DNA of 64,000 nucleotides, taken from assembly GCF_032854445.1 (NCBI RefSeq), contig NC_088303.1, positions 12,345,501 to 12,409,500 of the forward strand. Direction: 5' to 3'. A program made the position numbers and the translations under genes. Below the pieces are notes generated by a model. It searched no databases. It was not told the origin of the DNA and saw nothing but the letters and a program-made list of their open reading frames with translations. This document shows, one piece after another, positions 23,933 through 34,363 of this stretch. The stretch's first letter is position 1, and each line of letters begins with the position of its first letter. Origin of the DNA: Liolophura sinensis (lineage: Eukaryota > Mollusca > Polyplacophora > Chitonida > Chitonidae).

Positions 23933-26676
23933 AATAAATTCAATCAAAATCACATCAAAATCCTACAATGGAATGCCCGCGGCATTCCAAAAAACGGAGA
24001 CAACCTTAAAGTACTTACCTCTGAAACTAACCCCGAGGTTATTTGTATTCAGGAAACCTTCCTCAAACCAGGAAACAACCCCAACAACAAATTCAATACA
24101 GCCCCTGGCTATAAAGCATACCGATGTGATAGGTTACAAGACCGTCTGGGTGGAAATCTTATCCTTGTCAAGGAAAACATCATACACCTGTATATGGGCT
24201 CGAATAACGTAAATGACTTACTTGAATGGCAAGCTATTCAAATATACCACGAAAAAAAACCAATCCACATTATAAACATATACTCTCCCGGAAGTATGAG
24301 GAAAATATCCAAAACAAAACTGAACAATTTTATTTCCATGTTCAGCCCAAGTGCTATTATCTGCGGCGATTTCAATCGCCATAACCCTTTATGGGATGCA
24401 AAGTGTAAACACAGTGACGATCGTGGCAACACAGCACAAGCATGGTTAGAACACAACCTAGTCTTCCGACGGCGGCGAGGGAACAAGAATAGACTTCGTC
24501 ACGGGCAACACTTCAGCAATAGATCTCACTATTACCACACCCGATCTCGCACCTAAATCAAGCTGGAATGTTATACCAGATACACTCGGGAGTGACCATT
24601 TCGCTATCATGACAGAACTTGGTATGTCACCTCAATCTGAAGTAAATCTTAACAACCCCAAATTTCTGTTCCACAAAGCAAACTGGGAAAATTTTAAGAA
24701 AGATTGCCAAAATATATTCATTGATGATGACTGCCTCTCCGATATAGACCTATTCAACCAAAAACTTACTGATAATATACTCAGGATTGCAGAACAACAC
24801 ATCCCTATTTCCTCCCAGCATAAAAGGGCTGCAAATCCTGTTCCCTGGTGGAACAGTGAATGTGCTGCAAATATAAGAAACAAAAAAAGAGCACTGCGTA
24901 AATTCAAAAGAACCAGATTACATACAGACCACGAAAAATACAAAAACTTAAAAATTGAAGCCGAAAAATCAGTCTCCCGTGCCAAAGCCAAATACTGGGA
25001 GAACTACTGTGGAACACTTGATACAAAAACAAATTCAAAGCAAGTATGGAACAAATTCAAACAAACCATCAATCCAATCCCAACTTTGGATCACAAACAC
25101 AAAATCAATGAGGAAAAAGCAGAATGCCTCGCAAAAACCTTCGCAGAAAATAGTAGCGATCGAAACCTTAATCCAACGTTCAAAATAATCAAAGATAACA
25201 CATTTCTACAACTAGAGCCCGATGATCACGTTGAACATGATCTTAACAAAGATTTCTCCCTACAGGAATATCACAAAGCCATTCACTATAAAAAAAGAAA
25301 CCTCACCAGGCGAAGACAAATTAGGCTACAAAATCCTGAAACACTTACCGCTAAAAACACAAAATATAATACTAAAACTCATAAATACAAGTTGGAGGAA
25401 AAAACAGCTGCCACAAAGTTGGAAATCGTCCATTGTCATTCCCATCCAAAAGACTGGAAACAACCCATCAGATAGTTCCTCCTACCGCCCAATATCACTC
25501 ACGTCATGCGTATGTAAACTAATGGAAACTATGGTCAAAAACAGACTAGAATTTCATCTTGCTAAAAATAAAGTACTAAATGAAACACAAAGTGGATTTA
25601 GAAAAGGACGAAGTACATACGACCATCTAACAAAATTACAACATCAAATCCGAAAGGGGATAAGTAGGCGCGAATTCACTCTGGCTGTTTTTCTAGATAT
25701 TGAAAAAGCCTTCGACCTCGTTTGGCAGGATGGAGTTATACTCCAATTCGATAAACTCGGGATAAAAGGAAGAATCCAACATTGGATATATGATTTCCTA
25801 AGAAATCGGAACTTTAAAGTCAGACTTGGACAAACTTCATCTAAAAGACACACTCAACAAAATGGTACACCTCAAGGGAGCGTACTAAGCCCAACGTTAT
25901 TTAGCATTCTGATAAACGGTTTAGCAAATACAATAGACAGTAACCATCCAAAAATAGAGCAGTCACTATTTGCTGACGATGCGGCAATATGGAAAACAGG
26001 CAAATCTATAAAGAAAATAAAAGATGCTATACAGAAAACATTAAACACCATCTCGAACTGGGCCGACCACTGGGGATTTAAATTCTCAGCCACTAAAACG
26101 ACAGGTATTGTTTTTACAAACAGAAGAAAAGTGAATATTGAACTTTTCTTAGGTAAAAAGAAAATTGAAATCAAAGAAAAAGTGAAATACCTAGGTATGA
26201 TTCTTGATAGTAGATTAACATGGAAAGATCATATTGATTACCTCACAATTAGATGCCAACACGATCTCAATCTTATGAGATGCATTTCAGGCACTAAATG
26301 GGGAGCCAACAAAACCACACTCATAAAAATGTACCAGTGTCTAATTCGCTCCAAAATAGACTATGGTGCAATAGTCTATCAATCCGCGTGCAAAACTCTA
26401 CTACAGCGAATTGATAGTATTCAATATTCTGCCTTAAAAGTAGCAACAGGAGCCTTCAAAGGCACTTCGCTTTGCAGTCTCCAAGTAGAAACACTTGAAA
26501 AACCCCTTCACCTTAGAAGAGAACAACTAACCCTCAAATATGCAGAATGCCTGCAAATCTACAAATGTGAACTTGACCTTCAGACTATCCTTAACCCCAA
26601 ACCACACCTGAGAGCACAAATATTCTCCTTACTAAAAGAATACATCAAATCGACGGGTTACGAAAGCCGAATCTGA
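23933..26676 (+). pseudogene. LINE ORF2, APE endonuclease + reverse transcriptase, frameshifted
   Basis: The endonuclease starts with ILQWNARGI (about 23955), followed by ICIQET (about 24040) and ICGDFNRHNPLWD (about 24360); its frame breaks near 24465 and resumes to GSDHFAIM near 24600. A linker of charged residues runs to about 25300, where a second frameshift moves into the RT frame. RT landmarks: SYRPISLTS (about 25480), LDIEKAFD (about 25700), GTPQGSVLSPTLF (about 25865), and the catalytic FADD at 25969-25980. The ORF ends at 26676 with no RNase H. At least two frameshifts prevent one continuous product. Confidence 0.85.
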
Positions 26677-26695
26677 TAAAACATAATTGACCAAC

Positions 26696-26921
26696 AACGG
26701 CGATACCTTGATTCTGAGGGCTGTTTCTGCTCTAGTCAACAATACGTCACCTTCTCTGATTAAAAACGGTGCATTTTCCGCAATTACCAAACACATATAC
26801 TAACAACGGCGATACCTTGATTTTGAAGGCCGTTTATTCCACAGTTTATTCCACAGAATAATTCCTTCCTACAACTTTATCCCCAACTATATCGGCGATA
26901 CCTTGATCTTGAGGGCCGATA
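26696..26921 (+). repeat. Three covarying hairpins in the LINE 3' UTR
   Basis: Three stem-loops at 26696-26725, 26805-26834 and 26890-26921, each with an 18-nt loop beginning GATACCTTGAT. Stems: AACGGC with GCTGTT (one G-U pair), AACGGC with GCCGTT, and TATCGGC with GCCGATA. The loop is conserved while the stem bases change in matched pairs, which indicates RNA structure kept by selection. The likely role, by analogy with other LINEs, is recognition of the template 3' end by the reverse transcriptase. Confidence 0.75.
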
Positions 26922-27299
26922 AAACGTCCATGAAACCGATCTGCAAAACATAGCACACGAAAACAATGTAACCACAAAAGTTGATAACTGTAGCAATTAA
27001 TAATATTTCTCCATTAACTAATCTGCCCTCTTATTTGTTGTTATTTATCTATTCTTATTAGTTGATATTTATTTTCTATTTATTTACAAATGTGTATATA
27101 TCATACGAGGGCAGACCCTCTATCAATTTCTGATTAGTAGCTATACCACTAATTTGCTCCTAAGTATCTGTTTTATCAAATATCTTCTTGCTTAAGATAT
27201 ACATTATCTCATAAACAAAACCCCTTCGCAAATCAAAAATACAACTATCTTGTATATTTGTTTTCTCTATTTCTTTTCACAGGAAAAAAAAAAACAAGG

Positions 27300-27866
27300 A
27301 TGAAAATCTTTATTATCGGCAGCAGTTACGTTCATAGGCTGGAGAATAGTATCCTTCGAAATTCGATCCCAAACTCTAGAATCGACTTTGGAACAGGCCA
27401 GGACATTCGGTTTTTTGGCATTGGGGGAGCTAGAGTTGGGACACTTAGATGATCTGGAAGATTGGAAAGTCTCCTTCAGGAGACAAAACCTGACCTAGTT
27501 ATCCTCCACATTGGGGGAAACGATGCGGACTCTCACAAATCAGCAGCAGCAATTTGCGCTGATATTTTAGACTATGTTGGTGCACTTAAATCGAAATTCC
27601 AAATTCCAAGGATCTACATTAGCCAGCTTCTTTACCGTCAGGTAACTCGGCGAATTTCGGTCCACACTTATAATACAAAAATCCATGAAATTAATAAGAA
27701 GCTGACAAACAACCAATTGGCCACCTTCTGGAGACACTGGGGACTGATCCGACCACAAAAGCAATTTCTAACCAACGACGGAGTGCACCTAAACACTCTA
27801 GGCCAGGAACTGTTCTACCGGTCTATGAAAAGTGCTGTCTGCGCCGCCATGGGAGGCCACAAATAA
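27300..27866 (+). pseudogene. SGNH/GDSL-like hydrolase ORF with one stop
   Basis: Reading from ATG 27300: block I IIGSSYVHRL (Ser-containing, GSS in place of GDS), block III HIGGNDADSH (Gly/Asn), and block V NDGVHLNTLGQ (Asp-x-x-His). It is about 188 codons long with a single in-frame TGA at 27450-27452. SGNH domains occur in several retroelements (ORF1 of some CR1/L2 LINEs; the accessory ORF of Ngaro-type YR elements). Here it follows LINE ORF2 by about 620 bases on the same strand. Whether it is part of that LINE or a fragment of another element is open. Confidence 0.7.
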
Positions 27867-28527
27867 AAACTGGAAATAGAGAAGGAAATCAATTAAAGAA
27901 GAAGACAGGGAAAACAATAAGAAGACCCATGGGACCAAAGAAAATTAACACCCAGGAAACGAAGACCAGAAACATGAAAGACATCATGACAATAGGACTA
28001 TCTCTTGCTTCAACTAAGTGGATGAGGCCTGACATCCTTGCTCCTCATTTATACTTGTCGCACCTGTTACAGGCACAGGTTTCCAGTACGCTGGTTTTTC
28101 CTGGACGGCGTCCGGTATAAGTGGCGGGAGCTCCTTAACTCCACGTCACAGAGGAGGAAGCAAGAGAACAAAACTGTTAACCAATAAATAAAAGCACTAC
28201 TGTTGTTTTCTCTCTGTGTAAATTTCTGCATAGGCAACTCATTGTAATTCTTTAATGTAGATCTATGTATTTCTAATCTAAAGATAACGTTAATCTCTGT
28301 AAATAGCTTACTATTTATCCCATTTCTGTTAAATGACCATGGCCGCATTTGAACCTATACAATAAGCTATACACATGCTACCACAAAGAGGTTTAATCCC
28401 ACTAATTGACTCATGTACATATGTAAATAGTATACCAACGCACTGCTATTATGTAACCAAAATATTCATGTGTTAAAAAAAAATAAATAAAACACTGATT
28501 TGATGGGCCACGATATCCGCCAGGAAA
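27867..28527. other. Trailing sequence with A-rich ends
   Basis: After the SGNH ORF, a short basic peptide frame (about 28070-28165, containing RWFFLDGVRYKWRELL) could be a remnant of an accessory ORF. An A-rich run with AATAAATAAAA at 28468-28490 looks like a retroelement poly(A) tail. No other gene seen. Confidence 0.4.
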
Positions 28528-29640
28528 GTGGCGCTAAAACCAGTAATTAAAAAAAAATTTAAAAAATGGAATATTCATTTCACGCCTTGCTATACGATGG
28601 CACTCGCAGCTACAGAGATGGGCTTCATACCTTCCCAACGAGGTGGGCGTCTTCTTGTCCCGACTGGCTATACTCACAGAGTTAACGATAGAAAAGATGA
28701 CTGGATAGGATGGAAATATACGGTAAACGGCTGTCCTGGTACACTCTGACCACTAGAAACGACTTCATCTGCAAAGTTGGTCGAGATTATATCCATGTAC
28801 CAAACAGTTTTACTGTTGGTGCGCGTAAGGCCGTGCAGAATATTCGGAAAAGAGCCTTTGAAAAGATAGCACCTATACCAACCATATATAGAGAAGAATT
28901 AGTGAATCTCCGAACAGATGAAGCTGTAGACCAGTCTGAAATAGCCAGAAACCTCTCAACTTTTGAGCAAATGAAATACTCACTTTACAGACTACGAAAA
29001 AAGAATATGCCTTTCCATGCCGTCGACCAGAAAAGACATAATTCTTCAGGGAGAGTGAACGAAGACATTAACTGGAGAAAACTTCCTCTGGCGAGTGGCG
29101 GTGAGGAAGATAAGATTCCCGTGTTCAGCACAGAATCAAATCTACGACATCTGTCAACAGCACCAGTCATCTACGGAGATAGGACCTTCTTTGCATCACC
29201 AAGCATTTTTCAGCAGATCTACACCTTGCATGCCTTTGTGGAGGGCATCACGTTCCCCTTAGTGTTCTGCCTACTACCAAACAAGACCCAGTCCACCTAT
29301 GAAAGAGTATAACGGATCTTAAGAGACTCCATGGCAGCGAGGAATATCAGTTTCAACCCTGCCCGTTTCCAGATGAATTATGAATTTGCTGCCCATAATG
29401 CCGTGCAAGAAATCTTCCCAGACACCGAAGTCAGAGGATGTTTTCTTCATTATACGCAATGCATATGACGACAAGTCTAGAAGCAGGGCCTCCAGAGACT
29501 CTACCAGACCGATAGAAAGCTTTACGAAAGTTCGTTCGCCTTATGAGTGTTTTATCCCTAGTGCCACTTGATAAGCTGGACGACGTTTGGATTGAGACTA
29601 TGGCAGAAGTACCCGCCACTGAAGCAGCATTAAACCGATC
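28528..29640 (+). pseudogene. FLYWCH zinc finger + MULE transposase relic
   Basis: The plus strand encodes a FLYWCH-type domain (SQRGGRLLVPTGYTHRV, then a Cys and downstream His) followed by a MULE/Mutator-like transposase domain: DRTFFASPSIFQQIYTLHAF, LPNKTQSTYERV, EFAAHNAV, and GCFLHYTQC with its zinc-type Cys/His. A one-base insertion near 28745-28750 shifts the frame inside the FLYWCH part, and in-frame stops follow at about 29310 and in the C-terminal third. Such FLYWCH-MULE genes are widespread in invertebrates, often as inactive transposon copies. No terminal inverted repeats were identified. Confidence 0.75.
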
Positions 29641-29857
29641 AAAGAGAAAGTACCGAAATATTGATAAAGTACCGAAATACTGATAAATAAAAATCTAAAA
29701 TAAAAAATATAAGCATAAAATAAAATGTAACATACGTTTTATAATTGTGTTCTGCTAGTGGCATATGTGTATCCTTGTGTTAATTCGACTGATACATGGT
29801 GAGAGCACTATTCCATCTGGACCGCTATTCGCATTTCGCCTAATCGGTTTTAGGTAT

Positions 29858-30084
29858 ATACCAACAGATCGGGGGGCCTCCGTGGCTCAGTTGGTTAGCG
29901 CGCTAGCGCAGCATAATGACCTAGGAGCCTATTACCAATGCGGTCGCTGTGAGCTCAAGCTCAGGCCATGCTGGCTTTCTCTTCGGCCGTGCGGAAATCG
30001 TGGGTTTTCACCGGGCTCTGCCTGGTTTTCTCCCATCATAATGCTGGCCGCCGTGGAATAAGTGAAATAAATACCAACAGATCG
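29858..30084 (+). mobile_element. SINE family A with 14-bp target-site duplication
   Basis: The SINE body is 29872-30070. The tRNA-like head contains box A TGGCTCAGTTGGTTAGCGCG; the body has CATAATGCTGGCCGCCGT. It is flanked by ATACCAACAGATCG at 29858-29871 and 30071-30084. The 3' tail is shorter than in other copies. It sits beside the Polinton protease relic, so it is a later insertion. Confidence 0.92.
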
Positions 30085-30089
30085 TTGTC

Positions 30090-30401
30090 ATGTTTGGTAG
30101 TTGGGGATTCAAACGTACCAAGAAAACAGTTCCAAGAACGTCCGCGAGCGCGCTGTAAAAAGATATACACGCAATATTGTCGACACACGGCTGCATCGAA
30201 ACTTTGTACCAGTCGGGCGTTCCATTGCCAATGGTCCGTGCCGGAATCTATCCATCTCGCCAGGTAAGGTAACGTAGCCAGGAACAAAGCCACCCAATGT
30301 TCCCCAGGCCGGTGGCATAGATCGGTGTTGACAATATACATGACGGGACGTTGGGGCATTCCTGCAGAGTGGTCATTCCATGGGAGGACCCCTGGTATCA
30401 T
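30090..30401 (-). pseudogene. Polinton adenain-like cysteine protease, broken
   Basis: The minus strand encodes VNTDLCHRPGEHWVALF, with the catalytic-type His in GEHW, and later CRQYCVYIFLQRARG, where the usual Gly of the Cys-Gly box is Arg. The aspartate region appears only in a shifted frame (about 30230-30290), so at least one frameshift separates His from Cys. Family function: capsid-protein maturation protease of Polinton-like elements. It directly follows the capsid gene on the same strand, the usual neighbourhood. Confidence 0.7.
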
Positions 30402-30435
30402 GTCCCGTGGGTAAGGATCTACCTAAGAATCATGT

Positions 30436-31999
30436 TTAGCCGCTGAAATCACACAAGACGTTACGGCTCTTGTCAGTATCAATAATGTTCTCAAACTCGG
30501 CGTAACAGATCACGTTGATGGTTTGAACTAAGGCCTGATTAAACCGCATTTTCAAACGCAGATCACCCTTTTGCACCATATTCAACCGATGATCATCGCG
30601 CTGGCCGGTGGTCAGGCTAAAGCAGAACAAGGTGTACCCTCCCTCATAACCTTCCGGCGTGATGCCGATACCGGTGTCCATTTCAGTGATTCCAGTGCCT
30701 GTAAACAAGCTCATGTAAGACCGGATGTAACTGTCCGAGACAAAGTCTGGGGTGAGTGTTTTGGCCGGAACCTCACGCCCTCCCATGTGCAAGGCCACGT
30801 AGTTAATGTAGAAATATTGAAAATTGAAGGGGGTTTTAGAGTACACTCCGTCAAACGCGGTGTTCCAAAGAGAGCCTGTAATCAGGCGTTTGGGGTCTCC
30901 CCCAAATCAATTTTTGTTCGTTGACGCTGGTATGCCCCTGGGCCGCGGAGAAACATTCAGTCAGGACGTGACGGATCGGGTACTTGGCTAGGGCGTTCTC
31001 CAGAGCTTTTAAATGTCCCACGTGTACACCGGGGATGACTTTTCAAAAGTCTTTAAATCAGCAGGTCTTCTACTCTCTCCTTCCCCGACCTGCCACGTCG
31101 ACATTGGCAAACGCGTCCTTGGCAGGTGTCAGGCGCAGTCGAAAGGAGACGGTATTCAACAAATAGGGCTCTTGTAAAGTCACAATGAAACCGTCCCATC
31201 ATATCGATCGACTTGCTCCTCGCTGCCAGGAAATGCCGTTTCCTAAACCCGTCGTTTCTGTTGCCCGTCCATCTGTGCGGGGGTGTGCTCATACTGCAAA
31301 CGGTGGGGGCCTCCGTGGCTCAGTCGGTTAGCGCGCTAGCGCAGCGTAATGACCCAGGAGCCTCTCACCAATGCGGTCGCTGTGAGTTCAAGTCCAGCTC
31401 ATGCTGGTTTCCTCTTCGGCCGTAAGTGGGAAGGTCTTTCAGCAACCTGCGGATGGTCGTGGGTTTCCCCCGGGCTGTGCCTGCTTTCCACCCACCATAA
31501 TGCTGGCCGCCGTCGTATAAGTGAAATATTCTTGAGTACGGCGTAAAACACCCATCAAATAAATAAATAAATAAATAAATCATACTGCAAACGGACAAAT
31601 GGGTGTTTTTGGCCTCATTGCCGTAGGTCAGCAGAAGCAGTCTCGATGTACGCCCGATAGGGGTACATGTTGGGGAAGGCACTGACGAGGTTGTCACTGA
31701 TGGAGACGTCCACTTGGTGCTACTTAGCATGCAACGATAGACTGATCCGTGCCACCGGATCGCCCTCCGCGAGTGTCTCCTCTTTGCCATTCTCCACTTT
31801 GGCTCGCACGTAAAAATGCGTGTTAGCCAAGTCCAAGTAAGTGTCCTGATCCCCGCTGGCGATGAAAAATTCCATGGAAACCGTCTGCTGGCAATGGGGC
31901 TGTAGGTATCCCAACATCCTTCTTGTACACTGGTTTGAGCCGATGGTGAAGTCCACAAATCAAATTCACTGTTGACCAGGGGGAGTAAGGCCATTGTGG
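30436..31999 (-). pseudogene. Polinton double jelly-roll major capsid protein, broken and SINE-interrupted
   Basis: The minus-strand N-terminal end near 31999 has the SAQTSVQEG and then SGDQDTYLDLANTHFYVRAK segments in two frames (31990-31780), followed by FPNMYPYRAYIETA near 31650. A SINE with a 15-bp duplication interrupts it at 31289-31594. The C-terminal third is an open 136-codon frame (30846-30436) with NPFNFQ-like FNFQYFYINYVALHM, GYTLFCFSLTTG and ICYAEFENIIDTD. The middle (30850-31290) is badly frameshifted. The family protein builds the predicted capsid of Polintons. No intact product is possible. Confidence 0.78.
31289..31594 (+). mobile_element. Full-length SINE family A with 15-bp target-site duplication
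   Basis: Body 31304-31579: tRNA-like head with TGGCTCAGTCGGTTAGCGCG and GGTCGCTGTGAGTTCAAGTC (boxes A and B), body with CAACCTGCGGATGGTCGTGG, and tail CGGCGTAAAACACCCATCAA followed by (AAAT)n. TCATACTGCAAACGG is duplicated at 31289-31303 and 31580-31594. It disrupts the capsid pseudogene. Confidence 0.95.
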
Positions 32000-32276
32000 T
32001 TAGCCAGAGATGTCGCAGGGTGTTCTCATCGGTTCTTTTGCTCTTTTGTGTTGCCCCATCCAAATAAACCCCACTAACCGTCGGGGTTCGACAACGGCCA
32101 TCATTTTGAAATGTGCCATGCTCTTGATCTAACGACCACGAAACAATCCACTGCGGACACAGGCCGGAAGGGAGGTGAGGATGAGGGTAAAAGGCACCGC
32201 TAAGCCCGCCTTTTTGTAAAGTTGGGCGCTCGCGATGCAGCGAGACATTCTCCTTCACGAGCATGTAAAGCCGCAA
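32000..32276 (-). other. Minus-strand open frame upstream of the capsid relic, unrecognised
   Basis: About 90 codons open on the minus strand, merging into the capsid frame near 31999. It shows no recognised domain. It may be the remnant of a small Polinton gene or a degraded spacer. Confidence 0.3.
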
Positions 32277-32379
32277 TCGTGACTTCTAAGGCAGGGTGAG
32301 GGGAACGTTCCCATTTAACACAGTTTTAACACATTCACAACGGCAACGTTCATCTCAGAATCAGAATTCAGAATCTCAG

Positions 32380-32965
32380 AATTGCCATTGGCCAGGTGTT
32401 TCAACAAAGGGGCGAAGCGGCGTAGACTGACTGACATGACTGTCATCTCCTTTTACACAGATTGGGTCTGTGAGGTGTGGGAAGGTTTTATGCCTTTGGC
32501 AGATAGGCGTACTGGATTTCGTCCGGAAAAACGTGCGTCCGCAAACGAACATCGGCTTTTGGTTAGCTTAAAATCCAATAGCAAATACTCATATGGCTCG
32601 GAAGTGAAGATATCTTTAAAGGCCTCTTCCCCAGCACCATTTGCCTGGCTATTGTCGTGATCTGGGATGTATCTTTGGGGGTTTTGAACATCACCAAATA
32701 GTGGGCGTTTAAGCTGATGGTGCGATAGTCTTTGCTTTTGGTTAACAGATTCTGCACGGTGTAAATCACGCTTATATTCCCCTTGATGGTGACTCCTCTA
32801 GGTAAAGAGTGCCGTTACACGATCTTCCGCTTGGGCCATCAAGTCACCCACGATCATCAGGGTCCGTTCCTCCGGATTGAACGCCGTAGGACTGGATAAC
32901 CTCGGGTAGGATCGTCGTTGAACTGAATTTGAGTGGTTGAGTCGTCATGGGCGGATGAACTCGGT
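32380..32965 (-). pseudogene. Polinton FtsK/HerA-type packaging ATPase, C-terminal remnant
   Basis: The minus strand shows a Walker-B-like LMIVGDLMAQ (about 32830-32880), then IYTVQNLLTKSKDYRTISLN and ALYLVMFKTPKDTSQ-like text (32769-32640; the actual letters there are AHYLVMFKTPKDTSQITT), then EPYEYLLLDFKLTKS in another frame. Walker A and the N-terminal half are missing. The family motor packages DNA into capsids. Frameshifts and the missing nucleotide-binding loop make it non-functional. Confidence 0.75.
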
Positions 32966-33006
32966 GGGGTGATTGGGATGTTGGGATGGACTGGGCTGAA
33001 CTGATG

Positions 33007-33360
33007 TCAGGCCGCTAGATAGGGCGGATTCTGGGGTGAACGGAAGTGGACAAGGGAGTCGTCAGTTGGGTCGTGAATGCGAGGTAGATTCGGTGACGAG
33101 ATGTCCTTCACCGTTAAAGATGGTGATGGTGGTGGTGATGGAGGTGGTGGTGGTGGTGTGATCCCGACAAACGCTGATTGAAACACCCGGAGGCACGTCC
33201 TGTTCAATCGATCTTGAAGGACTTGTTCTTGGGTGAGTAGGGCACTGAGTTCTCCAGCAAACCCACCTAGACCGATGTACAAGAGAATCACAATAACGGC
33301 GGCTGCGGCACCTTTGTTCTCTCGATGGCTTTGCATGCACTGGTCTAAACACCCAGGCAT
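33007..33360 (-). CDS. Small membrane protein next to Polinton ATPase (uncertain)
   Basis: An open frame of 117 codons with a methionine start, a charged N-terminus, one hydrophobic stretch (AAAAVIVILLYIGLGGFAG, residues about 18-36) and a Pro-rich segment (PPPPPPSPPPSPS). Short single-pass proteins are common in Polintons, but I cannot name this one. It is the only uninterrupted frame in the element, though a trinucleotide-like GGTGGT repeat underlies the proline run. Confidence 0.45.
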   Translation of the reverse strand: MPGCLDQCMQSHRENKGAAAAVIVILLYIGLGGFAGELSALLTQEQVLQDRLNRTCLRVFQSAFVGITPPPPPPSPPPSPSLTVKDISSPNLPRIHDPTDDSLVHFRSPQNPPYLAA

Positions 33361-33452
33361 CGTGGCGAAGACTGTGTTGGAGAAAGTGGGTCAAAGTTTA
33401 AATACGTTTCACATCCGTCACAGGTACCCAAAAATTAAAACTAGCTGGACAG

Positions 33453-34140
33453 TCACGCCACTTGACCAAGTGGTACGTTTTGCCCAGCTCTTCCTTTGTA
33501 TCTAACACGGTTTCCACTCGGCAGTACGTCTCCAGGAACGTCTTCACGGGTTGGAGTTCCGTCTTCTAAAACGTCCTCTCCAACCTCTCCTCGTTTAAGT
33601 CCTCCAAAGTATAAACCACAGGCTCTCTGGGATGACGACGAAGGATGACTCCAGTTGAGGAGGTAGGATTTCTCAAAAGTCCCCTTGACTTTACTGATAC
33701 GGGCGAGGTCTCCCACGTCATAACGGTAAAGTCGACCGCGCCTTGTTGGCCGCAAAGTGTTTGTACATGCGCCCTTTTAACGTGCGATTGAACCGTTCGA
33801 CCACCGAGGCTTTCGTTTCGTTAAAGGTATGGAAGAACAACCCATTCTCCTTTAAAAATGCTTGACAGAGTTTATTCAGAAATTCTTTTCCCTCGTCTCT
33901 TGTAGGAACAAGAGAGGGGAGGGGGTGCGCCCGCTTTTGGAGATGTTCGTGAATGCGTCGATGAGATTAGCCCCAGTCTTGGTGCGGATGGGCACCACCC
34001 AAGGGTATTTAGAAAGAATGTCTATGCACGTCAACGGGTAAAGAATCCCATCATTATATTTGACAAATATACTCATATCCACCAAATCCGCTAACCACTG
34101 TCTGTTGATCCCACCCACTGTTGATGACCCCTTTACAGGT
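33453..34140 (-). pseudogene. Polinton retroviral-like (DDE/RVE) integrase, broken
   Basis: On the minus strand from about 34118: WLADLVDMSIFVKYNDGILY (first Asp region) and CIDILSKYPWVVPIRTKTGA (second Asp region), then a stop and frameshifts through 33760-33880. The C-terminal part at 33755-33453 contains YDVGDLARISKVKGTFEKSY, the SH3-like DNA-binding region typical of these integrases. The family enzyme inserts the element into chromosomes. At least two breaks disrupt this copy. Confidence 0.78.
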
Positions 34141-34363
34141 ATAGTGACGCCGGGCTGGGCGATGGAGCGTATACGTCTGTTCGGCCAACCAGGCCTTTAC
34201 CCGACGCCCGTATCCGTGCTCACGGCTTCACCACCCTGTAGGCGACGGGGCTATCAGGCTGGTAGTACAATTCATATCGGACTGTAGTAATGCTGTCAAA
34301 AATGTTTTTTCCTTGTGAGGGTTCGAACTCGAACTCGGGTGGTGCGTGAACGCTGACGATGAG

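Larger units (their letters stand above)
22560..27000 (+). mobile_element. Jockey-type LINE (non-LTR retrotransposon), recently inactive
   Basis: A-rich plus-strand element. The 5' leader includes four CAGAAACGTAAAC repeats (22607-22655), then a gag-like ORF1, an endonuclease/reverse transcriptase ORF2, and a 3' UTR with three hairpins. Only a few frameshifts are present, so the insertion is younger than the Polinton around it. No RNase H domain is seen after the RT, which fits the Jockey rather than the I clade. Exact ends and target-site duplication are not certain; the 3' end could lie near 27000 or, if the SGNH ORF belongs to it, near 28500. Confidence 0.8.

Noticed and set aside
31304-31400. 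Genuine tRNA genes at SINE heads (here and at 29872, 36838, 51720)
   Set aside because: Boxes A and B are present but the tRNA fold is incomplete and a conserved SINE body and tail follow, with target-site duplications.
31365-32276. 303-codon minus-strand frame as one gene
   Set aside because: It runs antisense through a SINE with target duplications and mixes frames of the capsid relic; only its middle part has family-like segments.
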